Shown piece after piece: positions 1 to 5,960 of a stretch of 6,386 bases of DNA. Position 1 is the stretch's first letter. Every line of letters begins with the position of its first letter. The notes beneath the pieces are model-generated. The model had not been told where the DNA came from and ran no database searches. It saw only the letters and a program-made list of their open reading frames with translations. This stretch comes from Acidobacteriota bacterium (GTDB taxonomy: Bacteria > Acidobacteriota > Terriglobia > Terriglobales > Acidobacteriaceae): NCBI GenBank assembly GCA_023410055.1, contig JAEYQK010000049.1:1-6386 (forward strand), given 5' to 3'. Position numbers and translations under genes: made by a program.

Positions 1-52
1 TCAATCCGGCGAACCCCGCCCCAACGATAACGACTTTACGTCTTTCTCTCAT
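1..52 (-). CDS. FAD/NAD(P)-dependent oxidoreductase, N-terminal fragment (partial)
   Basis: Read on the minus strand, an ATG at 52-50 opens a frame that runs off the left edge. It encodes MRERRKVVIVGAGFAGL, a textbook dinucleotide-binding start: a basic N-terminus, the hydrophobic strand VVIVG and the GxGxxG loop (GAGFAG). This is the FAD-binding beta-alpha-beta entry of the pyridine nucleotide-disulfide oxidoreductase superfamily. The exact wording resembles type II NADH dehydrogenases, which pass electrons from NADH to quinone at the inner membrane, but 17 residues cannot separate these from other flavin oxidoreductases. The upstream purine run (GAAGAAAAG on the minus strand) is a weak ribosome binding site. 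The gene is transcribed away from the CPBP gene and shares a very short intergenic region with it. Confidence 0.75.
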   Translation of the reverse strand, partial: MRERRKVVIVGAGFAGL

Positions 53-72
53 ATCTTTTCTTCACTTTATGT

Positions 73-100
73 GATTCACCAATGCAGTCCGGGGTGAATC
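73..100. promoter_or_regulatory. Perfect 8+8 bp inverted repeat in the divergent intergenic region (possible operator)
   Basis: GATTCACC at 73-80 and its exact reverse complement GGTGAATC at 93-100 are separated by 12 bp, so the arm centres lie 20 bp apart, close to two helical turns. Further TCAC/GTGA half-motifs occur at 62-65 and 71-74. The arms coincide with the proposed -35 element and the start of the -10 element of the CPBP gene. A dimeric regulator of the divergent pair is an inference; the protein that would bind is not identified. Confidence 0.4.
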
Positions 101-104
101 TAAT
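75..104 (+). promoter_or_regulatory. Possible sigma70-type promoter for the CPBP gene
   Basis: TTCACC at 75-80 (4 of 6 matches to TTGACA) and TCTAAT at 99-104 (5 of 6 to TATAAT) are spaced 18 bp apart. Transcription would begin near 111, just before the GGAGG at 120-124. This start would exclude the ATG at 82 from the message and supports the later TTG start. The call is by eye only. Confidence 0.35.
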
Positions 105-119
105 TTGTTCGAAGAAATC

Positions 120-124
120 GGAGG
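120..124 (+). promoter_or_regulatory. Ribosome binding site GGAGG deciding a TTG start
   Basis: A full GGAGG core lies 5 nt before an in-frame TTG at 130. The ATG at 82 in the same frame has no purine-rich stretch before it, and the ATG at 181 has only GCGGGG close to it. This makes TTG 130 the best-supported start of the CPBP gene. Confidence 0.55.
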
Positions 125-129
125 CGACG

Positions 130-786
130 TTGGCAGCGACCACAACGAAGGCAACCCTTGAAACCGTGCAGCGCGGGGCCATGCCTTTGGTGGAAGTGGC
201 CATCGCGTACGCTATCCTCGAATGCGCTCTGTGGAGTACAAAACGGGATCAACTGGTGTGGATCCTAATTACTCTTGCTTGGATAGGACTCTGTACATGG
301 CGATCTGGGCGGAGCCCGAGAGAAGTCGGTGTATCGATGCAAGGAATTCTAGAGTCGCTCTGGACCATACCGTTTGTCCTCGCAATCTCCGGAATAGCCG
401 TCGCTTTGGCCTGGGCTGCTGGGTCGCTCCATGGTCTCCTCGGTGCAAGGCAACCGCTCTGGCATGCACTCTTGTATTCGATCTGGGCGCTCGTTCAGGA
501 GTTCCTCAGCCTTTCGTTCATCTTTGTCCGTCTGGAAGACACGTTTGGAACGATTGCAGGCATCGTCGCCACGGCGGCCCTGTTTTCGCTTGCGCACATA
601 CCGAACATTCTGCTCATTGCAGCAACGGTCCCCATGTCTGTTGCCTTCTGTTGGCTCTTTAGTCGCTATCGAAACATCTACACACTCGCGGTCTGTCACG
701 CCATTCTCGGGCTAACGCTCTCCATTACCGCTTCTCCAGTCCTAACGCACTCTATGCGGGTAGGCAGCTCCTATTACTTTCGATAG
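130..786 (+). CDS. CPBP-family (Rce1/Abi-like) intramembrane protease-like protein with altered active-site motifs
   Basis: From TTG 130 the product has 218 residues and about seven hydrophobic segments (roughly 19-35, 40-57, 76-99, 111-133, 139-157, 159-178 and 183-203), so it is an inner-membrane protein. The order of signatures is that of CPBP/Abi proteins: a QE pair (Q123-E124) in place of EE, then FSLAH (F152, H156), then a last-helix HAILG (H190). In proteolytic Rce1-type members the first Glu, both His and an Asn four residues after the second His act in catalysis. Here the first Glu is Gln, the Arg of EExxxR is Ser129, and the Asn position is Gly194. The protein may be a non-proteolytic or divergent member. 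CPBP proteins cleave prenylated or peptide substrates, or act in bacteriocin self-immunity; the substrate here is unknown. An ATG at 82 gives a 234-residue alternative without a ribosome binding site, and a third candidate is ATG 181. It lies just upstream of the efflux operon but is separated from it by that operon's own promoter. Confidence 0.8.
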   Translation: MAATTTKATLETVQRGAMPLVEVAIAYAILECALWSTKRDQLVWILITLAWIGLCTWRSGRSPREVGVSMQGILESLWTIPFVLAISGIAVALAWAAGSLHGLLGARQPLWHALLYSIWALVQEFLSLSFIFVRLEDTFGTIAGIVATAALFSLAHIPNILLIAATVPMSVAFCWLFSRYRNIYTLAVCHAILGLTLSITASPVLTHSMRVGSSYYFR

Positions 787-804
787 TTTGCTAAGGCGAT
801 TTGT

Positions 805-833
805 TTGACTCTGCCGCAGAAGGGTCTTAAAGT
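805..833 (+). promoter_or_regulatory. Promoter of the tetR-efflux operon
   Basis: TTGACT at 805-810 (5 of 6 matches to TTGACA) is followed after exactly 17 bp by TAAAGT at 828-833 (4 of 6 to TATAAT). The predicted transcription start is about 839-841, only some 11-13 nt before the tetR ATG at 852. The -10 element overlaps the left arm of the palindrome at 831-848, so a bound repressor would block RNA polymerase. A small perfect palindrome, TCTGCCGCAGA (810-820), sits in the spacer. Confidence 0.6.
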
Positions 834-848
834 AAGTAAATACTTACT
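831..848. promoter_or_regulatory. 18-bp palindromic operator, probable TetR autoregulation site
   Basis: AGTAAGTA (831-838) and TACTTACT (841-848) are exact reverse complements around a central AA. Size, symmetry and position over the -10 element and predicted start site match operators of TetR-family repressors that control their own efflux operon. It ends only 3 bp before the tetR ATG. Binding by the adjacent TetR is inferred from context. Confidence 0.75.
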
Positions 849-851
849 GCT

Positions 852-1523
852 ATGGGAAGTACTCACCTCAGATTCAGTGCGGAGGACCGACGGGCCCAGA
901 TTATTGAGACCGCGACCGAGCTTTTTGCTGGTCAGGGCTTCGAGGGGACGACGACACGGCAGATTGCGGAAGCGGCCCGCGTCAACGAAGCCATTATCTT
1001 CCGTCACTTCCCGAGCAAAGAAGACCTCTATTGGGCCGTCATTGAGCATCAGGGCGCCTTAAGCAAGGGCAAGGACCAGGTAGAAGCGCAATTAACGAGT
1101 GGTGGTGACGTGCGTGAGGTATTCACGAACCTTGCTCTGGATTTTCTGCGCCGACGCGAACAGGACGATACCCTTCCCAGATTGCTCTTTTTTACTGCGC
1201 TCGAGAATCATCGGCTTTCCAGCCGTTTCTTTCAGAATCATATTGTGGTTTTTTACGAGACTCTAGCCTCATACATTCGGGAGCAGATCAGTAAGGGAGT
1301 ATTTCGTGAAGTCGACCCGGTGATGACGGCGCGTTGTTTCTTTGGGATGTTGATCTATCACTACATGGTGCAGGATCTTTTTGGCGGGAAGCGTTTTCAG
1401 AAGATTGAACTCAAGACGGCTGTAGAGAGCATTGTTGACCTTTTCCTTAATGGAATGATGTCACCGCAGAAGTGCAGTGCCGATGGAAAGCCCCTGACGG
1501 AAACGAATTCGGACGTTCGGTAA
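852..1523 (+). CDS. TetR/AcrR-family transcriptional repressor of the efflux operon
   Basis: The product has 223 residues, a normal TetR length. Residues about 13-62 form the TetR_N DNA-binding domain: helix 1 (AQIIETATELFAGQGFEGTT), the helix-turn-helix TRQIAEAARVNEAIIFRHF, and the trailing SKEDLYWAVIE. The Phe-Arg-His-Phe stretch in the recognition helix is the family's usual Y/F-x-H-F. The rest is the helical ligand-binding and dimerisation domain, with an aromatic-rich segment (about 162-181) that could line a hydrophobic pocket; the ligand is not predictable. The ATG at 852 is the only credible start: an in-frame stop occurs at 837-839 and no later Met, GTG or TTG precedes the domain. 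There is no Shine-Dalgarno sequence, and the predicted leader is only some 11-13 nt. It is the first gene of the operon, 14 bp before the adaptor gene, and presumably acts as an autorepressor. The last 20 residues are polar and probably disordered. Confidence 0.93.
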   Translation: MGSTHLRFSAEDRRAQIIETATELFAGQGFEGTTTRQIAEAARVNEAIIFRHFPSKEDLYWAVIEHQGALSKGKDQVEAQLTSGGDVREVFTNLALDFLRRREQDDTLPRLLFFTALENHRLSSRFFQNHIVVFYETLASYIREQISKGVFREVDPVMTARCFFGMLIYHYMVQDLFGGKRFQKIELKTAVESIVDLFLNGMMSPQKCSADGKPLTETNSDVR

Positions 1524-1528
1524 AAATT

Positions 1529-1532
1529 GGAG
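1529..1532 (+). promoter_or_regulatory. Ribosome binding site of the adaptor gene
   Basis: GGAG lies 5 nt before the ATG at 1538. It decides against an in-frame ATG at 1472, which lies inside tetR and would place 22 non-hydrophobic residues in front of the lipoprotein signal. Confidence 0.75.
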
Positions 1533-1537
1533 AACTA

Positions 1538-2716
1538 ATGTCGGGTACTCATAAATTACATGCGATTGGTGCGCTTATTTCAGTGCTCGCACTGGTGTTT
1601 CTTGCTGGTTGTGAGAAGAAGCAGGAAAAAAAGGGAGGCGCTGCTCCCGTTCCGGTAATTGTTGCGGTTGCAGAAGCACGGGATGTCCCCATTCAGCTCG
1701 AGGCGATCGGTTCTGTCGAATCTTTCAATACCGTCGGCGTCAAGACGATGGTTGCCGGCGAAATCAAGACCGTCAATTTCAAAGAGGGACAGGACGTCAG
1801 CAAAGGTCAACTGCTGTTTACCGTCGATCGCCGGCCAATGGAAGCGGAACTGAGACGCGCCGAAGCCACCTTGGCGCGAGATAGAGCCACAGCCGCGAAC
1901 GAGCGTGCACAAGCAGCCCGTCATGCTGCGCTGTTCAAGGCAGGAGTCGTCTCCAGAGAGCAGGCCGAACAGGAGACAGCCTCTGCGGATGCCGCGGAAG
2001 CGTTGGTCAAGGCTGATGAAGCGGCGGTCGAGAACGCAAAAGTTAGCTTGCAATACACGAAGGTATTCGCTCCGATCAGCGGTCGCACCGGCAACCTGAT
2101 GGTTCAGCTTGGAAACATTGTAAAGGCCAATCCGGACAGCCCTGTTGTGACCATCAATCAGATCGCGCCGATCTACGTTACGTTCACGGTGCCCGAGCAA
2201 TACTTGAGTGACGTCAAGCGTTACATGGGCAAAGGCCGGATCAAAGTTGAAGCACAGATTCCCAACGATCCGACTCCGGCGGTGGGCGATCTCAGCTTTA
2301 TCGACAACGCCGTCGATAAGCAAACGGGAACGATCAAGCTCAAGGGCACGTTCGCCAATGCTGATCACCGCTTGTGGCCGGGGCAGTTCGTAAACATCAC
2401 CGTCATACTCGCAAATCAGCCGAACGCGATAACAGTCCCTAATGAAGCACTGCAAACGGGCCAGCAGGGACAATTCGTCTATGTAGTTCGCGCTGACGGA
2501 ATTGCCGAGGCTCGGCCCGTCACGGTCGCGAGAAGCGTAGAAGGCACGTCGGTGATTGCCTCCGGAATAAAGCCTGGGGATAGAGTTGTTACCGACGGTC
2601 AGCTCAGAATACGCTCCGGCGAGACCAAAGTGGACGTAAAGCCGAACGCGCCTGGCACCTCCGCACCCAACAGCCAGGCACCACAACAACCGGCTAACAC
2701 GGAAGCGCGAAAGTAG
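1538..2716 (+). CDS. RND efflux periplasmic adaptor (membrane fusion protein, HlyD/AcrA/MdtA-like), lipoprotein
   Basis: The product has 392 residues. It begins with a lipoprotein signal: basic HK, a hydrophobic core at about 9-22, then the lipobox L22-A23-G24-C25, so Cys25 should be lipidated. Next come the beta-barrel/lipoyl strands, including the biotinyl-lipoyl half GEIKTVNFKEGQDVSKGQLL (74-93), and an Ala/Glu-rich helical hairpin at about 99-172. The second lipoyl half is APISGRTGNL (178-187), and the beta-barrel region runs about 203-290, with GTIKLKGTF and RLWPGQFVNI typical of MdtA/AcrA adaptors. The membrane-proximal domain follows (about 297-366), then a Pro/Ala/Gln-rich tail (369-392). 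The hairpin tip carries R128, L132 and S139, matching the RxxxLxxxxxxS signature with which adaptors engage TolC-type channels. The protein bridges the RND pump and an outer-membrane channel in the periplasm. It lies 14 bp after tetR and 10 bp before the pump gene. Confidence 0.95.
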   Translation: MSGTHKLHAIGALISVLALVFLAGCEKKQEKKGGAAPVPVIVAVAEARDVPIQLEAIGSVESFNTVGVKTMVAGEIKTVNFKEGQDVSKGQLLFTVDRRPMEAELRRAEATLARDRATAANERAQAARHAALFKAGVVSREQAEQETASADAAEALVKADEAAVENAKVSLQYTKVFAPISGRTGNLMVQLGNIVKANPDSPVVTINQIAPIYVTFTVPEQYLSDVKRYMGKGRIKVEAQIPNDPTPAVGDLSFIDNAVDKQTGTIKLKGTFANADHRLWPGQFVNITVILANQPNAITVPNEALQTGQQGQFVYVVRADGIAEARPVTVARSVEGTSVIASGIKPGDRVVTDGQLRIRSGETKVDVKPNAPGTSAPNSQAPQQPANTEARK

Positions 2717-2718
2717 GA
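2715..2718 (+). promoter_or_regulatory. Ribosome binding site of the RND gene, overlapping the adaptor stop codon
   Basis: AGGA overlaps the last two bases of the adaptor TAG stop and lies 8 nt before the ATG at 2727. A GGGG at 2721-2724 is too close to be the main site. The arrangement fits translational coupling of adaptor and pump. Confidence 0.55.
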
Positions 2719-2726
2719 CAGGGGCC

Positions 2727-5700
2727 ATGAGCATAGCCGAACTATTTATCAAACGGCCGATCATGACCACTCTGGTCATGCTTGCGATTCTGATCTTTGG
2801 CATCGCCGGCTACCGACTGCTGCCAGTCAGCGACCTTCCAAACGTCGATTACCCGACCATTCAGGTCAGCGCGGGTCTGCCTGGCGCCAACCCAGACACG
2901 ATGGCGGCGGCCGTGGCAATGCCGCTCGAAAAGCAGTTCTCCACCATTGCTGGGTTGGAGCAGATGACCTCCACGAGTTCGCTGGGAAGTACCAGGATCA
3001 GCCTGACGTTTGCTCTCGATCGCACGATCGACGCGGCTGCGCAGGACGTGAACTCAATGATCTCAAAGGCGGCGCGCGACCTGCCTCAGAACATGCCCGC
3101 GCCACCGTCGTACCAGAAAGTCAATCCGGCTGACTCGCCGATTCTGTACTTGGCCTTGGATTCGCCAACCATGCGTCTGTCCGATGTCGACGAATATGCA
3201 CAGACGATGATGGCGCAGCGTATCTCCATGGTGAACGGCGTTGCGCAGGTCAGTGTGTACGGTTCACAGAAGTATGCCGTACGTGTTCAACTTGACCCGA
3301 AAGCGCTGGCCACGCGTCAGATCGGTATAGACGAAGTCACGCAGGCCATTCAGAACTCGAACGTCAACTTACCAACCGGTACCTTCGACGGTCCGAAGCA
3401 GGCCTTCACGGTTCAGGCAAATGGTCAGCTATTTGACGCGGAGTCTTATAAGCCGGTCGTTGTCGCTTATCGAAACGGCTCGCCGGTGCGCTTGCAGGAT
3501 GTTGCAAAGGTCTTCGACAGCGTAGAGAACAACAAAGCGGCAAGCTGGTTTATCAACGATAAGCAGGAGGTAAACCGCGCGATTGTTTTGGCCATCCAGC
3601 GTCAGCCTGGAACCAACACTGTGCAAGTGGTGGACAACATCAAGCAATTGTTGCCCCAGTTCCGTGAGCAGATGCCTGCCGGCTTGAATTTGACCATCAT
3701 GTACGACCGCTCGCAATCCATCCGCGAGTCGGTCAATGATGTGAAGTTCACTCTGCTGCTTTCGCTTGTTCTGGTTATTCTCGTTATCTTTCTGTTCCTG
3801 CGAAACCTCTCGGCCACAGTCATTCCAAGCCTCGCTCTGCCATTCTCGCTCGTTGCGACTTTTGCGGTGATGTACCTCCTTGGCTACTCGCTCGACAACT
3901 TGTCGTTGATGGCCATGACGCTATCGGTCGGGTTCGTCGTCGATGACGCGATCGTCATGTTGGAGAATATCGTTCGCCACATGGAGATGGGCGAAGCGCC
4001 AATGGAAGCTGCGCTGAAGGGCTCGCGCGAAATCGGCTTCACCATCGTTTCAATGACGCTCTCGCTGGCTGCCGTTTTCATCCCCGTTCTATTCATGGGT
4101 GGAATTCTGGGGCGCTTGTTGCACGAGTTCGCGGTAACCATTGGCGTTGCGATTCTCGTCTCAGGATTCGTCTCGCTCAGTCTTACTCCGATGTTGTGCA
4201 GCAGATTCCTTAAGCCACCCAATGAAGAGAAGCACAGCAAATTGTTCGATGTTACTGAGCGCTTCTTTGACGCCATTCTTCACGGGTATGACTGGAGTCT
4301 GAAAAAGGTCATTGCGCATCGAGTGACAACGATGGTCGTCTCAGGCCTAGTGCTCGTGGGGACCGTCTACCTGTTTTCGATCATGCCTACTGGCTTCCTG
4401 CCGAACGAAGATCAGGGGCAGGTCATGACCAGCACTGAGGCGCAACAGGGAATCTCGTTCGAGAGCCTGAAACAGCATCAGATGGCGATGCTGGACGCCG
4501 TGCTGAAGTCACCTAGCGGCAAGTATCTCGGGAATTTCATGAGCTCTGTTCCGGGCGGCACCAGCAACCAGGGGCAAATGTTCATGCGCATGAAGCCGCG
4601 AGACCAGCGTCCGCCGGTCGACAAAATCATCGAGGATCTCAGGCCCATCGCGAACTCGATTCCTGGTTTGACCGTATACATGCAGAATCCGCCTAGCATC
4701 AATGTGGGCGGTCAGAGATCCAGAGCCCAGTATCAGTTCACGCTACAAAGCCCGGATCAAAACGTTCTCTACGACTATGCTCCGAAACTGACCGACAAGA
4801 TTCGTAAGATTCCAGGTTTGGTGGACGTGAACAACGACATGTTGATGAAGAATCCCCAGGTGAACATCAACATTGATCGTGATAAGGCTGCTGCGCTCGG
4901 GTTGACCGCCCAGCAGATTGAAGAGGCGCTGTTTGCCGCATATACCCAACGTCAGATCTCGACCATCTACGATCCGACCAACGCATTTCGCGTCGTTTTG
5001 GAATTGGAGGACGAGTACCAGGAAGATCCCAATGCGCTGGCTATGCTCTATGTCCGTTCCGCCAAGACTGGCCAGCTTATCCCGGTAAATACTGTGGTAA
5101 GTGTCACAAGATCGCTCGGACCGCTTCAGGTCAACCACCTCGGTCAATTGCCCGCCGTCACGATATCCTTCAACCTCAAGCCCGGCGAAATTGCCCTTGG
5201 CGACGCGGTGAAGGCAGTCAACGACGCGGCAAACGACAAGCCGGGATTTATTACCACAAGTCTCCAGGGAACCGCTGCAGCGTACAAATCATCTACGGCT
5301 GGATTGGGATTGCTGCTCGTAATGGCCATTCTGGTCATCTACATCGTCCTTGGAATTCTGTACGAAAGCTTTATCCATCCATTGACGATTCTTTCTGGAT
5401 TGCCTGCGGCCGGGTTTGGTGCGCTGCTTACATTGCAGCTTTTCCGCCAGCCCTTCTGGCCTCTCGAATGGCGCGTCACGGACTTGAACATCTACGGCTT
5501 CGTCGGACTAATCATGTTGGTCGGTATCGTCAAGAAGAACGCCATCATGATGATCGACTTCGCCTTGGAAGCGCAGCGCAAGGAAGGGAAGTCACCGGCA
5601 GACGCCATCTACGAAGGTGCCCTGGTTCGCTTCCGTCCGATTATGATGACGACAATGGCAGCCTTGATGGGCACATTGCCTATCGCTCTTGGCATCGGAG

Positions 5701-5897
5701 CCGGTGCCGAGTCACGTCGTCCGCTTGGACTCGCCGTTGTAGGTGGACTGATGTTTTCGCAGGTGCTGACCCTCTACATCACTCCCGTTGTGTATACGTA
5801 CATGGAGCAGTTGAGGAGTAAGTTCAGCAGCAAGAAGGGCAGCGACACTCCATCCAGTGTCGGTGAGTTACAGCGCGAGGAAGTTGAGACCGTGTAA
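2727..5897 (+). CDS. RND-family efflux transporter permease subunit (HAE-1 class, MdtB/MdtC-like)
   Basis: The product has 1056 residues, full length for a hydrophobe/amphiphile RND pump. It opens with FIKRPIMTTLVMLAILIFG (TM1), followed by the first periplasmic porter/docking region (about 31-338) and TM2-TM6 (about 339-490). TM7 is at about 532-552, the second periplasmic region at about 553-856, and TM8-TM12 at about 857-1024. The proton-relay residues are intact: D406 and D407 in TM4 (VGFVVDDAIVMLEN), K937 in TM10 (GIVKKNAIMMIDF), and R968 and T975 in TM11 (RFRPIMMTT). It should therefore work as a proton-driven antiporter. The KKNAIMMIDFAL wording and the short switch-loop region SSVPGGTSNQGQ (606-617) are closer to MdtB/MdtC than to AcrB. 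Unlike mdtBC there is only one pump gene, so a homotrimer is expected. About 10-12 extra residues (907-918) lie between TM9 and TM10. The polar cytoplasmic tail covers about 1028-1056. Substrates cannot be told from sequence. It is the last gene of the operon. Confidence 0.97.
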   Translation: MSIAELFIKRPIMTTLVMLAILIFGIAGYRLLPVSDLPNVDYPTIQVSAGLPGANPDTMAAAVAMPLEKQFSTIAGLEQMTSTSSLGSTRISLTFALDRTIDAAAQDVNSMISKAARDLPQNMPAPPSYQKVNPADSPILYLALDSPTMRLSDVDEYAQTMMAQRISMVNGVAQVSVYGSQKYAVRVQLDPKALATRQIGIDEVTQAIQNSNVNLPTGTFDGPKQAFTVQANGQLFDAESYKPVVVAYRNGSPVRLQDVAKVFDSVENNKAASWFINDKQEVNRAIVLAIQRQPGTNTVQVVDNIKQLLPQFREQMPAGLNLTIMYDRSQSIRESVNDVKFTLLLSLVLVILVIFLFLRNLSATVIPSLALPFSLVATFAVMYLLGYSLDNLSLMAMTLSVGFVVDDAIVMLENIVRHMEMGEAPMEAALKGSREIGFTIVSMTLSLAAVFIPVLFMGGILGRLLHEFAVTIGVAILVSGFVSLSLTPMLCSRFLKPPNEEKHSKLFDVTERFFDAILHGYDWSLKKVIAHRVTTMVVSGLVLVGTVYLFSIMPTGFLPNEDQGQVMTSTEAQQGISFESLKQHQMAMLDAVLKSPSGKYLGNFMSSVPGGTSNQGQMFMRMKPRDQRPPVDKIIEDLRPIANSIPGLTVYMQNPPSINVGGQRSRAQYQFTLQSPDQNVLYDYAPKLTDKIRKIPGLVDVNNDMLMKNPQVNINIDRDKAAALGLTAQQIEEALFAAYTQRQISTIYDPTNAFRVVLELEDEYQEDPNALAMLYVRSAKTGQLIPVNTVVSVTRSLGPLQVNHLGQLPAVTISFNLKPGEIALGDAVKAVNDAANDKPGFITTSLQGTAAAYKSSTAGLGLLLVMAILVIYIVLGILYESFIHPLTILSGLPAAGFGALLTLQLFRQPFWPLEWRVTDLNIYGFVGLIMLVGIVKKNAIMMIDFALEAQRKEGKSPADAIYEGALVRFRPIMMTTMAALMGTLPIALGIGAGAESRRPLGLAVVGGLMFSQVLTLYITPVVYTYMEQLRSKFSSKKGSDTPSSVGELQREEVETV

Positions 5898-5904
5898 TAT
5901 GGAA

Positions 5905-5936
5905 ATGGCCGGGCCGCCATCATGTGGTCCGGCCAT
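5905..5936. terminator. GC-rich stem-loop between convergent genes, probable (bidirectional) terminator
   Basis: Bases 5905-5917 pair with 5924-5936 to give a 13-bp stem, with two G-U pairs on the plus-strand RNA, around the loop CATCAT. It begins 8 bases after the RND stop codon. The T-run that should follow is weak on the plus side (CATTGTCTT) and slightly better on the minus side (TTTCC). The position between converging genes favours a shared terminator; the weak T-tracts leave doubt about efficiency. Confidence 0.6.
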
Positions 5937-5960
5937 CATTGTCTTACCAGAAACGCCCTG

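Noticed and set aside
222..662. Alternative-frame open reading frames inside the CPBP gene on both strands
   Set aside because: Their translations are Arg/Cys/His-rich with no domain resemblance, whereas the CPBP frame shows membrane segments and family motifs.
810..820. TCTGCCGCAGA palindrome in the operon promoter spacer as a separate operator or terminator
   Set aside because: The arms are only 5 bp with a 1-base centre, which cannot form a useful RNA hairpin and is short for an operator. It is mentioned with the promoter but not called separately.
1472..1537. Upstream in-frame ATG (1472) as start of the adaptor
   Set aside because: It would overlap tetR by 52 bases and put 22 polar residues before the lipoprotein signal. 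The ATG at 1538 has a GGAG at the right distance and a clean signal peptide.
1580..2803. Long open frame (407 codons) on the minus strand opposite the adaptor gene
   Set aside because: It is antisense to a clear adaptor gene, and its translation is low in recognisable motifs and rich in Arg, Asp and Cys, as expected for a shadow frame. It has no credible domain or signal.
5468..5821. Plus-strand open frame of 117 codons inside the 3' part of the RND gene
   Set aside because: It is an out-of-frame shadow of the TM10-TM12 region, which is strongly conserved in the main frame.
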